Assembly: GCF_964204645.1 (NCBI RefSeq)
Contig: NC_134025.1
Coordinates: 5,523,001-5,587,000, forward strand
Direction: 5' to 3'
Source: Tubulanus polymorphus
Taxonomy: Eukaryota > Nemertea > Palaeonemertea > Tubulaniformes > Tubulanidae
Length of the DNA: 64,000 nucleotides
The notes beneath the pieces were generated by a model. It was not told where the DNA came from and ran no database searches. It was given only the letters and a program-made list of their open reading frames with translations. Numbering within the stretch: the stretch's first letter is position 1; each line of letters begins with the position of its first letter. A program made the translations under genes and the position numbers. This document shows positions 34,250-44,535 of this stretch, one piece after another.

Positions 34250-37200
34250 CATGGATATTGGATGATCTTAGCAACAGTTCACCCCCAAACTTCAAATACG
34301 AGCCCCTGTGGTGCAAGCCAACAACAGACTTACTGAATAAATATCATCTGAATCAATGTAACTTCGAAGTGAACGATCAGGCAACACTTTTATCATGGGA
34401 GGTAAAATTTTCTGACTACTGGTATTGGTCGATTTTGAAATCTCCCGTTCGACACAATGACCATCAATTATATCTCTAAAATTGCGTGGAGGAAAAACCT
34501 TTTTCATAGGAAGCTCAGCTTTCCTCCAAGATATAACAGGCTCGGGTATAGTCAAATCTGTAAAAAAAACAAAAGCCAAAAATATTTTGTTGACTTACAT
34601 ACCTCTTCAAATTTCGTTAAGTCCTGTAGGTACGTAGGCTTTCTGGCTGAGAACAGAAAAGATTGTCGAGTCAGTAAAACATGTACCATTGGTCTTATGG
34701 TAAGTGAATTTGAACAATACACACACATGTTAATAATACATATTACAAAATTATTTTACTGTTTTGTTACCATTTTCATTGTCATCTGATTTTGTTTTCA
34801 TACATGCATCTTCATCGCTGTCAGGAACTGGCAATTTATTCTGATCTCCAGCATAAGTATAGGTAGTCGGACTGCCGCCAAAGGAAAAAGCATCTACTTG
34901 ATCAGTCACTGTTCTTGGTAATGAAATCATATCCAGAGACTGTTCTTTGAATCTAATTCTCGGCATAGCTCTGATCATTTTCTTTTTTTCAAATACTCCT
35001 GAATCCCTTCCAAAACCACGGTGGCCAGATGTCAGTCCATCATGTTCTACTGGAGAGAGGGCACTGCTAGAACCAAACCCAGCTGTTGCAGGTGTAGAAC
35101 TACCTAACGTTGTGGCTTTTTCCAGAAGTGATGAACCAAAACTAACACTATCAGTACATGCATCTGGTCTTGCAGTGGAGTGTGTACCCCTAATCGATGA
35201 TCTTATCTTCAATTTTCTAGCACTTTGACCATCTATCGATATTTTTTTCTTAGTAGCTGCTGTTGCTGCGTAAGTAGTTTCTGTTAATAATGCTTCAGCT
35301 CCACTACCAAAAGTTGTGGCTTTATCCAGACGCGATGAACCAAAACTAACACTATCAGTACATGCATCTTGTGTGACAATGGTGCGACGTAACCTACTCG
35401 CTGATCTTCTAAATTTTTCAATGTGTTCATCCAATAATGCGCCGTCTCTAGCACTTTGACCATCTAACGATATTTTTTTTTTAGTAGCTGCTGTTGCTGC
35501 TGAACTAGTTTCTGCTAATTCATCAGCTCCAAGCAGTGATGCCGCTCTTAGATCCTTTTGAATGGAAGGCGGGGGAGGTCCTGGTGCAGAAAACCCTCGA
35601 GAAACAATCGATGCTTGATCAGTAGATTTTCGCATGAAGGTAGATTTAGATTTAGAAGTAGATTTTCGCATGGCCAGAGGAGGTGGTGGGGCAGAAAACA
35701 TTTGTGGTGCCAAACATGCTTGAACATTAGACTTTAGAATGGTTCCCGGGTGAGTTCCTAAATTTCCAGAGAGTAGTTTGGGAATTGGTGGGGCTGAGCT
35801 CATTGAAGCTTTCAAAGCTAACTTTGGAAGGAGAGGTGGAGGGAGAGATTGTGTCAGAGGTGGTGGAGGAGGTGGTGGTGGGAGAGTAGGTGGCGGAGGT
35901 GGTGGTGGGAGTGTACATGGCAGAGGTGGTGGTGGGGGAGGTGTTGGTCTAGAAAACAAGTTTGATACTTGATAAGTCGACTTTTGAATGCGTGTTTGGG
36001 GAGTTGGAGGAGCAGATATCTTTGAAGCTTTTAAAGTCAATTCTGGCATAGGTGGTGGGACAGGTGGTGAGGGATATGGTGGGGCAATCATTGAAGCTTT
36101 TGGAGTAGACTTTGGCATGTGTGGTGGGACAGGTGGTGGGGAAATCATTGAAGTTTTTGAAAATTTCGTCAGGGGTGGTCCAGGTGGTGGGGGAGTGGAT
36201 AAAGCAGAAAATTCTGAAAATGTTTGAAACGCAGACTTTTGAATAGAAGGTGGAGTAAACTTTGAAGAAAAAAGCGGAAATCCCTTTTTAGCAGAAGCAT
36301 ATATACGCTTGGAAGCCTGAAGGGTATTTGAGGCTAATCTTAATTTTGATAATTGTTGTGAATCTAATTGTTCGGCTTTTTCATCAGCAATTAGGCCATA
36401 AGCATTGTCTGATCGTTGCCTCTGAGCAGAGGGAAGCTGAGAAAACTCTCTAGACCGTCGGGATATACCAATAGACATTCCTGGTAGATGATGAGACTTT
36501 TCTGATGTTTGCTGCAGGTGCAGTGGGGCTTCCGCTTCTGAAAGTATATTCATAATGAATCTATCTTGATAACTACTGTTATAATGTACCTGTATTTGAA
36601 ATATTGCACAGTATTATTCTGAATGCATGGAATGAAGTGGCCATTAATGAAAAAGCAGAGCTCAAAATCACTCATAATCATAAAACATACCAGTTGAAGA
36701 TACCGCATAATCACATTGTTCTTCTGTTTCCAGTAGGGAACTAACCATCTTATCATCAGGGATTGAATAGTAACCGCTGTAGAAATCATCGCTAATAGCC
36801 TCTGAAATGAAACAGTCACAGCTGCTTATCATGCGCAGTAAAGGTGTAGTACGAGATGGAAACTGAAAGAGACTACTCACCGATGCAGAACATTTCAGAA
36901 TCATCATAAACATCTTCAGAAGTTGATAAATATGATTCTGGCGGTGTCTTTATGGGAGCATCGCTCTCTTGCCAACCGATGTAGGGAAGAAAGTCAACAG
37001 TCTCCTCTTGTATAAGTTCATCAAACTGGGGTGAACTCAGTTTCTCATCCTTAAACAAATATGTGGAATGTTGAAATCCTAAAATTCATTTTGCTTCAAT
37101 AATCATAAGCGCACAACAATTTGACTCGCTGAGAAAAATATTTTATTAGTGCTAGTAATGTAGGGGTAAAAGGTCTGCGCATGTAGATATTGATTACCGG

Positions 37201-40200
37201 TACCTTTTCTCGTTTCTCAATAGCCACGAAGCTAGTCAAAGCTGTCACTATTGAATACTTTTTACTCAAATTGATTATGTAGTTCTTCCTTTTACGGACT
37301 GTAAATTCATGTTGTACACGATCTTTGTTTAACATTCCAACTTCCCAATCTTTGATAACTGAACGAGCGGTTAATCGATGAACAATCTGTGAATACAAAT
37401 GAAAATGATAAAATTACAAAAATTCAAATGTGTACCTTTGTCTCATCAAATAATTTGCCCTGGTCCGCTGTAAGCAAGACCTTAAGTAAGATTGAAGAAT
37501 TTATGATTAAAAAACCGAAACAAAACTGAGACGATATATGGCTTGACTGGACAAAACATAATATGAAATTGATGACTAACCTGACCATTAGTTCTGCTTA
37601 GTTCTGATGTCGACACAATTGTTTCCAATTCTCGATCACCAAATTTAGCTTTCAGTATGGCCTGAATGGGTTAAATAGTAAGTTCATAGTATCCATGCAA
37701 GGGACAACATATAAAAAGCACGACTTAAACAGAAGTGTTTTGTTATGATTCCTATGAAATATTATAAAAGTACCTGGTAACAATTTGATATGAATCCATA
37801 AACAACAAGACGCCTTCCATTAAACAATGAAGTAATTTGTTGTGGAGCTTGAATTACTACATTGTCATCAGCTCCCCATTCAATGGAAACTGAAGTAAGT
37901 GCTGGTTCATGTGTCATTTGCCACAAATCCTCTATCTGCGAGTGAAGTTATAAACAAATGATGAATACAAAGAGGCAAAAGAAAAGAGAGACAATAAGAT
38001 GATAAATAAATAAAAGAGATAATAAACTAACCTTCTCGGTCCAAGTAGATTTTCTTTTTTCATCAAGAAATATATATGCACCTCGGCCTGCACTTGCAAG
38101 CACTTTCAGATTATGTTGATTCGCCGTAGCACTGAAGCCGATTGTGAAAAGACGACTTTTTTCATTGCTTTCTTTCAATAACGACATCACCGAATTCATA
38201 TTATCAACATGACCATCCGAAAGAAGAATAATGTTATGTACACGTTTTTTTCCACTGATCATAAGGTATGAGTTTAGTGGCTTATACAACTCAGTATTCC
38301 CACCATCAGCCTAAAATGTAACAACGGATTGAATCGATATCTATTGTTTTTAGTATGGAAAAACAATTACTAGTAACATGTCTCTTAGGTTAACAAGAAC
38401 CTGTAATTATGTATGATGTACCTTAGGAACAAATCTTCTGATATCTTCAAGAGTTATTTCATCATCCAATGGATACCCCCAATATTCTGAATATCCTGTT
38501 CAATCAAAATCGAGAATGAAATTAAATACTTCTGAGCTGGTAGATCTTTCATTCATTAGTCAAATTTCTGCACTATATACTATCATACCTGTTCCAAACT
38601 TAGCCACATTGAAAGGTAAATTTTCTTCGTTTAAAAGTTCGGTCAGATAATTTGTCACTTGCCGTGCATGCTCTAATGATTTTCCAGCCATTGAATTTGA
38701 ACAATCTATCAGCAAAGTGTAACTCATTGTTTTAAAGTCGACGTTCATTTCAAATTCAGGGTAAAACGTCAACATGGCTGCCTAAAAAGATTTATATTTT
38801 CGAGTCAAACAATTTTCAAGCGCTTATTATCGAGAAAATATTTTTCCTTATCTTCACTAACTAACCTCACTATCCGGATAATCAGGTAAACTTTCAATCC
38901 ACATTCTGGGGACATGTATCTCGGCTAGTGAAATGACTAATTCAAATGAATCATCATTGCATAATCGTTCATTTTTTCCAAGTTGAACAACGGCTTTTGT
39001 GTCGGTTTTCTGAAGTTGAAAAAATAGAGTGTTTTTGTATTTATATCAATATTTGAATCAATCTCAATCAATCATTGTTTTCACCCAGTATTATGCTATG
39101 TTATGGATAATTGTGAACTTCGAACATACCTTAGTCAGGGTTCTGAAGTTTGGACAAGTAATCTTTTTGATAAGGAAAGGCATCTCAATGGATACATGCA
39201 ATGAGAAATCACTAACTTCACCATCAGCTTTGAGCATATCATGACATATCTGTATTAATAGTAAATGAATACTCTTAAATAAGTCAATCATTCAGTTGTA
39301 TTGGAGACTAAAAAGATTTGGAAAAATTATACGTACTTGTGTTGTAATGTCAAGATTCTTATCTTTCATCCATGGAGCAACAGCAGATCCAGCAATCTTG
39401 AATATCATGTCGTCTTGTAGGACTTGTAATTCAGTAACGTAAGTTATTTTGATGAGAACAGTGGCTTTTGGTGGTAAATTACCAACACTAACAGTAAATA
39501 TATTCTGTGAAATAAGAAAGTAATATATTACTACCATATGAAAATTTGCCAAAATTTCAGAACAGCATCAACAGAAAAGATTAGGCGAAATAAACTATTT
39601 ACTGGCATCTCTTCATCCTGATCCATCAGATAGGCACCATGTCCAGCCTCAACTGCTTCTTTATATTCTTTGCGAGCTGTCTCTTTCTCTTTCACTTCAC
39701 CGATGATATGTTTACCATTTATGAATGCTTCAAAACCACACACAGCAGCATTTTCATCCAACGGAAAAACATACTTTGCTTCTATAGGCGCATTATTTTC
39801 ATTCGTGTATGACTGCAATACAACTACCTACAAAATGAAAAACATGTATAAATGATCTTCAGATTGTAGTTGATGCGACACAAAATTGTTCTTGTTGCAT
39901 GTTTGACAGATAGTCTCTAATTTTTATAGGGCACACACCTCCGCAGCCAGATCAACGATCTTTCCACGAATATGTATTGACTTCAGCGGTACTGGCGTAT
40001 CGTTATCCGATACCAAACCAACTTTTACATTTTCCAATGGATCAGCAGCATTTTCAAAATCTGAAGCACGGAAAGAATGACAAAAATGGCAACTTATCTT
40101 CTGAACCTTCTGAATAAAACAAAACTTAAATTTTAAGATTTACATCGGTTATCCACATTGTCAGCGATATCTTGTTCTTCGTCTAGATCAATTTGAGTAT

Positions 40201-43200
40201 CATGTAATAAGTCCTGTTTTTCATTCTTATCAAAAATTTCTATGATATATCGCAATCTCTGCTGTTTCGCATCATATATCACATACTGATCATCCTAAAT
40301 TACAGAAGAAATGAACAATCATTTATTGTTCAATTGAGAATAAACTAAGTATAGATTAACTGTTTCTTATGGTACCTCAAAATCGCTAGTGTTTCCCTTG
40401 TGCGTGCCAACGCCTTGAGTGCTATTGAATCCAGGGGGAGCTGATTTCAGATCAGGGGCATTGTTGTAATAATCTTTTATTTTTCCCAAAGCAACCTCAC
40501 AAACAGCAATTAATTGATGCCGACTACCATTGCCTGGATGAGTATATTTCAAGCTTGTACTAGAAAAACAAAACCACATTAAACAATGTATTGCAGTTTC
40601 TGGTTAGTATATTTCAGATTTCACTGATCATACCTTATCGAATCAGCAAAGTATATTCCATGTCCTAGTTGTCCATTGTACATTTCAGTTGGGATGTAAG
40701 CTTTTGGTAATAGAAGACCTCTACAATTTGAAGGTTTTCAGATATTCCAAAAATTGGGACTAATAGAGAATGCCACACTAATATAACGAGAAAGATGATG
40801 TCCGAAAAGTTTCCTTTTAAGTAACTGGTAATTCATTGTTTTGACTACAACTTAATAGTCATCTTCCCGAGATCACTATTTGCAATTTATGAACATATGC
40901 TTAACTTACCGTGATAAAATACCCAAGAAGTTGTTTGTAGGAGAGCCATGAAACATGAGTCTTTGATTAGATATGTGCTTGGTGAATTCATTGGATTCTA
41001 TTGATCGATGAACTTTGTAGATATGAAACTCCATTTTACTTTTGACCTTCCTGAAGTACCAGTAAATACATAATTTGTTGTATTCATACAGTTAAAAATA
41101 TCTTTGAAAAAGCGCACAAACATAAGCCATACTGTGAAAGAGATTTCATGATCATATTGTTTATATTCTTGAAATCTGAATGATCTGGTTGAACCAATTC
41201 TAAGTCACATCTTAAAGCCTTATACTGAGCTACAGCACTGGGTTGTTTTTTCCAGCCAGTTGTCTCTGACACCGCAGAGATATCCCGAATTAGCTGCAAC
41301 AAACCATCATAAGAAATTTTAGTCAATGCAACACAAAGTTTGATAGGGCTTGTGAGCATTGAATAGATCTAAATTTTTTTAAGGTTTATCATTAAATTAT
41401 AAGTGGTGATTTGTACCGATACCTGACATAAATCTTGCTTTTGAGCGACATCTCTGTTCGACTTTATTTCCTCTTTATCACTACTCCCATGATGAGGTAT
41501 GATATCATAGAATTCATTAGAGAGCAGCCGTAGTTTTTCAACGGGAATCGGGTTGATTGAAAGGACTTTCTGTATTTCGTACAACACTGATTCAGCCTTC
41601 TCAACCTAAAATGCAGAAATATCCTATGTGTGTAAATTCATAATTCAACCAACTTCCACCTATTCACTTCATTGCGCAATATCTGTTTTTGATACCTTGT
41701 CATTTCCAATCTGTTTTATCCATTCAACACCACCCTCAACATCTCCGATAGAATCATTCCAAATGTTTTTCACAAATTTTCTAATAGCAGGTGAGATGGA
41801 TTGGCTTAAGAAATGGTTTTCTTTGAAGAACTGAAAAGAAGATTCATTGAAAAAAAAAGTTATGAATAATCAAGAATTTAACTTTCGTTTCAACTTGTGG
41901 TGCTGAACATTATTTACAAACCTTCCTTAAAAGTGGCGATCCCATCCCTGGTAATGGTTGAATGTTTTGAGACATATCGGAATTATCAATATAAGTGTCA
42001 GTGAATAATTTAGCATAAAAATCAAGAGCTTCATCTGCATTTTTTGGAAAGGCACACGCTCGTAACACTTGGTCCTGGACAGAAAGCACATTGATACAGT
42101 CAGATTACAAGTCCACAAGTCCACAAACAGCATGACTTCTACAATACTTCAAGAAATGTACGGTCATTGGTATACTTACATCTTCTTTCCCTTCCATATA
42201 AAGTCTGTAGCGGATGACATCCTTTTCTTCATTAGCCATATGCAACTCATAGATTACATAATCAGGTATGTCCTAGATTTTTTAACAGATGTTCTAAAAT
42301 CGCTACTCGAAGATGTTATCACATTATGATTATAGGTTTGGTGGAAGTGGTTAGGGGAAAAATTGGTGATAAAAACTCAGAAAACCACTTCATTATCCCT
42401 TTAAATGCTTGGACCAACATAGGCCTAACTTGGTATTATTCTTTACCTTTGGATTGATAGCATCCTCTTTTGAAAGAAGTTTTTGTGCAGTTTCAACCTA
42501 AGATAAAACATTTCATATATAAATAGGTCATGAAGATTATCTACATATTTGATAAGATAAATAAAAGGTGTAGGTGTACCTCAAAATATCTCAAATGTGC
42601 TCTAGCAATGCTGTACATGTCAGGCCAATGTGGTATGTTCTTATCAACTCCGATTTCCCATAGCTGAGCATCATCTATTTCAATACTCTTTTCATTATGC
42701 GTATCTACAAGTGGTTAAGTAGTTCAAGAACAACTTCGAAGCAACTCAACTTATAATATGGATTTTCATTTTGGCACTCACCATCAATGCATGTTATTAA
42801 ACCTTTTTTAAATTCATGCGATTCCTCGCATTTCTTTGGTTGTGCAACCAAATATTGATTGGAATCCACTATTCTACCATTTTTAATGCAAGCATCAATG
42901 AATTGCTCTGTAACTATTGGTATTCCGAGTTTTAGCGCAGCCCGGCATTTGTATGTGGTATCTAGATCATCAATACCAACTGCAAGCAAGTAGTCGCTCT
43001 GACAAATAGAAACAAAATTAATCATTATTCGGATTTGACATTTTCTAGAATAGGCCTGTTATAGTCTAATAATAGCCTTAGCCGTTGTTTCAGGCAGGGT
43101 GACCCGTAGTCAGTAACCGTCTGCGGTTTAGTTTCACGATCGGATATTTTCACAAACCACAGAATATTTTCAGTTGGTATAAGCTCATCCGATTATAAAA

Positions 43201-43417
43201 AGCTTACCACCAACGATTAGGTAACTAACTAGGTGACCCGTAAGATTAGATTGTCTGGTATTTAGAAAAAGTATAGGCCTAATTTACTAACCTTTTTTGT
43301 TAGCATGTAAGATACAATGCCAGAATTGTCAGTGATTTTTTTGCGGATCTCTAATTTTTGCTTGAAATGAACTTTTATTCCAAACTCCACAACAATCTGC
43401 CGCGAAGTCAGTGCCAT
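32270..43417 (-). CDS. PARP4: Protein mono-ADP-ribosyltransferase PARP4 (vault PARP), apparently complete, 33 exons
   Basis: PARP4 is the ADP-ribosyltransferase of the vault ribonucleoprotein particle, where its C-terminus binds major vault protein. My model runs from ATG at 43417-43415 (MALTSRQIVVEFG) to TGA at 32272-32270. Its 33 exons sum to 2,154 codons plus stop with no frame break. Domain order equals vertebrate PARP4: BRCT, helical regulatory domain, catalytic domain, VIT, VWA, proline-rich region and MVP-interaction domain. Near-identical blocks include AAVCGFEAFINGKHIIGE in VIT and LELGNNWDSAIRKLL at the C-terminus. It is longer than the 1,724-residue human protein mainly because of one 1,767-bp proline-rich exon. 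The catalytic glutamate position is glutamine. The upstream neighbour PWP1 is divergent. The start is the first ATG before the BRCT-like segment; an additional upstream exon cannot be excluded. Confidence 0.92.
32666..32950. mobile_element. piggyBac-like MITE (285 bp) with TTAA target site, in a PARP4 intron
   Basis: The element begins CCCTTTCACTGC and ends GCACTGAAAGGG, which are inverted repeats with one mismatch. It is flanked on both sides by TTAA (32662-32665 and 32951-32954). CCC-type termini at TTAA are the signature of piggyBac-type transposition. There is no coding capacity. Internally, CACCGCACTGCAGTG forms a further short palindrome. Confidence 0.78.
33420..34347. repeat. Tandem duplication of about 351 bp spanning PARP4 exons 29-30
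   Basis: The segment 33420-33770 is repeated with moderate divergence at 33771 to about 34093, and the copy resumes at 34312-34347. Clear matching blocks are TACATGATTCTTCAG, AAAAGTACTGGAAGACAAC, GTTATTGTTACCTACATGCA, and CAACAACAGACTTACTGAAT with the continuation AAATATCA. The second copy is interrupted by the palindromic element at 34109-34320. The divergence suggests an event that is not recent. Confidence 0.82.
34109..34320. mobile_element. Palindromic (foldback) element with (TA)n centre in a PARP4 intron
   Basis: Arms of about 65 bp (34119-34185 and 34246-34311) are nearly perfect inverted repeats that include CTCGTATTTGAAGTTTGGGG. A (TA)n run occupies 34204-34245. The identical direct repeat TGGTGCAAGCCA lies at both ends (34109-34120 and 34309-34320). 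The first, undisturbed copy of the local tandem duplication lacks this insert and reads straight through TGCAAGCCAACAAC, which shows that the palindrome was added later. CAGRGG-type termini recall hAT elements, but the direct repeat is longer than 8 bp. Confidence 0.75.
34771..36537 (-). other. PARP4: PARP4 giant proline-rich (FH1-like) exon, 589 codons
   Basis: One uninterrupted exon of 1,767 bp encodes several tracts of five to eight prolines spaced by short linkers such as LPCTL and TL, plus many PPxP groups. It also has repeats of the type K-A-S-M-[IS]-[AS]-PP, and Ser/Thr/Lys-rich stretches. Such tracts resemble formin FH1 regions that bind profilin, SH3 and WW domains. Human PARP4 has a shorter, less regular Pro/Ser-rich region at the same place. 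The 3' half contains a tandem duplication of a KKKIS...DGQSAR...DACTDSVSFGSS module. Splice sites are good at both ends (acceptor TTTCAG before 36537, donor GTAACA after 34771) and frame is kept into both neighbours. Confidence 0.8.
36691..37935 (-). other. PARP4: PARP4 post-VWA segment (exons 22-26)
   Basis: Exons are 37774-37935, 37581-37661, 37204-37386, 36881-37049 and 36691-36801. The region includes FNGRRLVVYGFI, HRLTARSVIKDWEVG and TALTSFVAIEKREK, all matching human PARP4 after its VWA domain, and then VDFLPYIGWQ, the counterpart of human VDFLPYMSWQ. The last two exons are acidic and Ser/Tyr-rich with little conservation. Confidence 0.83.
38032..40060 (-). other. PARP4: PARP4 VIT and VWA domains (exons 14-21)
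   Basis: Exons are 39939-40060, 39603-39827, 39337-39504, 39130-39249, 38866-39009, 38589-38781, 38422-38495 and 38032-38310. The VIT domain spans about residues 615-800 and contains APIEAKYVFPLDENAAVCGF and FTVSVGNLPPKATVLIKITY. The VWA domain follows at about 880-1060. Its metal-binding site DCSNSM (DxSxS) is intact and LLSDGH supplies the later aspartate. This VIT-VWA pair is shared with inter-alpha-trypsin inhibitor heavy chains and is characteristic of PARP4 within the PARP family. Confidence 0.87.
40144..41050 (-). other. PARP4: PARP4 ADP-ribosyltransferase domain with H-Y-Q triad (exons 10-13)
   Basis: Exons are 40910-41050, 40634-40720, 40376-40559 and 40144-40294. The NAD-binding histidine is in LMFHGSPTNN (His449) and the tyrosine in HGIYFADS (Tyr485). 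The segment corresponding to the catalytic glutamate reads DFE-DDQYVIYDAKQQRLRY, with Gln555 (codon CAG) where human PARP4 has DDEFVVY and PARP1 has NEYIVY. The codon is the second after the exon start DDQ and is supported by good alignment on both sides. PARP1 with Glu to Gln at this place loses chain elongation and keeps only mono-ADP-ribosylation. Confidence 0.85.
41133..43417 (-). other. PARP4: PARP4 BRCT domain and helical regulatory domain (exons 1-9)
   Basis: Exons are 43292-43417, 42782-42998, 42580-42704, 42447-42497, 42180-42272, 41922-42074, 41696-41830, 41423-41605 and 41133-41293. Exons 1-2 form the BRCT domain (about residues 1-100), with LLAVGIDDLDTTYKCRAALK and the later VTEQFIDACIKNGRIVD (Trp replaced by Phe in the usual W-x3-C/S position). 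Exons 6-9 give the alpha-helical domain, ending LIRDISAVSETT and QYKALRCDLELV, which aligns well with human PARP4. Confidence 0.85.
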
Positions 43418-44535
43418 CTTTCTGCCAGACTCTGTCCGTTTCCTCTACCAGTACTGAAGAATTCTAGCCTAGAATTCACAAAAAAGTTAAACAATAATTT
43501 CTGGTCTAATTACTTTTGGTTACTTTTCATGTTTTCAATGAGAACAATTCAAACTTAAAAATGTTTTACCTGTTTTACATAAAATTAAAAAAAACTTTTA
43601 TTGAAACTGAACAACAGAACCCAGTGGCCGTATTGTAATTAGAGTAAAGCAGAATTTACCTCACTTTTCCTTTCGCGAATAAATCAACAAATGACTTCAT
43701 GAGCCATAAATAGAACGCGATGATCTAAGACGGCAAAATATAAAAACAGAAAACGAAACTAAACAGCCCCGAAGTAAACAACGTAATCCCTAATGCGCGG
43801 CGCTCGGCTCCGGCCTTCGTTCGGAGCTATCCACTATTGGATTCGCGTGCCGCAGTATCCTATGCTATAAAGGCCTTTACCGCAGATTAGGGATCTCTCA
43901 TTGACTTCCGGGTTAGTTTTTTTTCACTAAATAAATGCACGTGGTGTATGGTCTAGATTTTTATGATATTGTGTTAATTGACATAAAACGTAAGGGCTAA
44001 CGATAGATTCTTCGTTTATGCTGCATTTATACCATCATCGACCCCGTGTGTAAACCAACCCAAGGCGGAAAGAAACCCTGGCTGCCCTGCCCTTTTGCCA
44101 ATGCCATGTTTGCCCTGCCTGAAATGGCAATATTTACCTTCGGCTTCAGTTGTCACTTCTGGCAGGTAGCCTATGCCTGATTTGCCAATACACAATCATT
44201 GAATGGATTGTCATATATGCCAGATTTTTTTGTGATTGATGCAATCTGCTGAATGACAGAATCCAGGCTAAAATCTTTCTAGTGAAGATATCTTAAAATT
44301 AACCAATGGCAATGTACTGAATTGCTGAATTTTGAATCTGAAACATTGATATTTAATGTAATTGATTGAACCGTTTACGCGGAGAGGTGCGGATCTGCAC
44401 TTTTACCACGATTTGTACAATTCAATTGCAAATTTCAGTTTTTTAGATGAATGAAAAATCCCTTTTTTTAGGTGACCTGCAGACAATCTGATAATCTATT
44501 TCATAAGACCATACTTTCTTAAATGCATCAACAAC
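43418..44535. promoter_or_regulatory. Head-to-head promoter region of PARP4 (minus) and PWP1 (plus)
   Basis: About 1.1 kb separates the two divergent start codons. A locally GC-rich segment lies at 43795-43860. ACTTCCGG at 43904-43911 is a consensus ETS/GABP site, common in bidirectional housekeeping promoters. CTATAAAGG at 43865 is TATA-like. An imperfect inverted repeat surrounds the GC-rich core: ATCCCTAATGCGCGG near 43786 against CCGCAGATTAGGGAT near 43880. The remainder may be 5' UTR or a 5' intron; CCTTTTTTTAG at about 44461-44471 could be an acceptor for PWP1. Confidence 0.55.

Larger units (their letters stand above)
32270..34557 (-). other. PARP4: PARP4 C-terminal MVP-interaction region (exons 28-33)
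   Basis: Exons are 34334-34557, 33751-33816, 33405-33465, 33211-33290, 33009-33108 and 32270-32598. The last two exons match the human PARP4 C-terminus, which binds major vault protein: a helical segment followed by YPILYSTLELGNNWDSAIRK. The short exons 29 and 30 are related through the local tandem duplication described separately. The penultimate intron hosts the piggyBac-like MITE. Confidence 0.8.

Noticed and set aside
35727-36227. Glycine-rich plus-strand frames and an alternative minus-strand frame rich in Thr and Ser
   Set aside because: They are out-of-frame or antisense readings of the polyproline-coding exon of PARP4, whose own frame joins correctly to both neighbouring exons.
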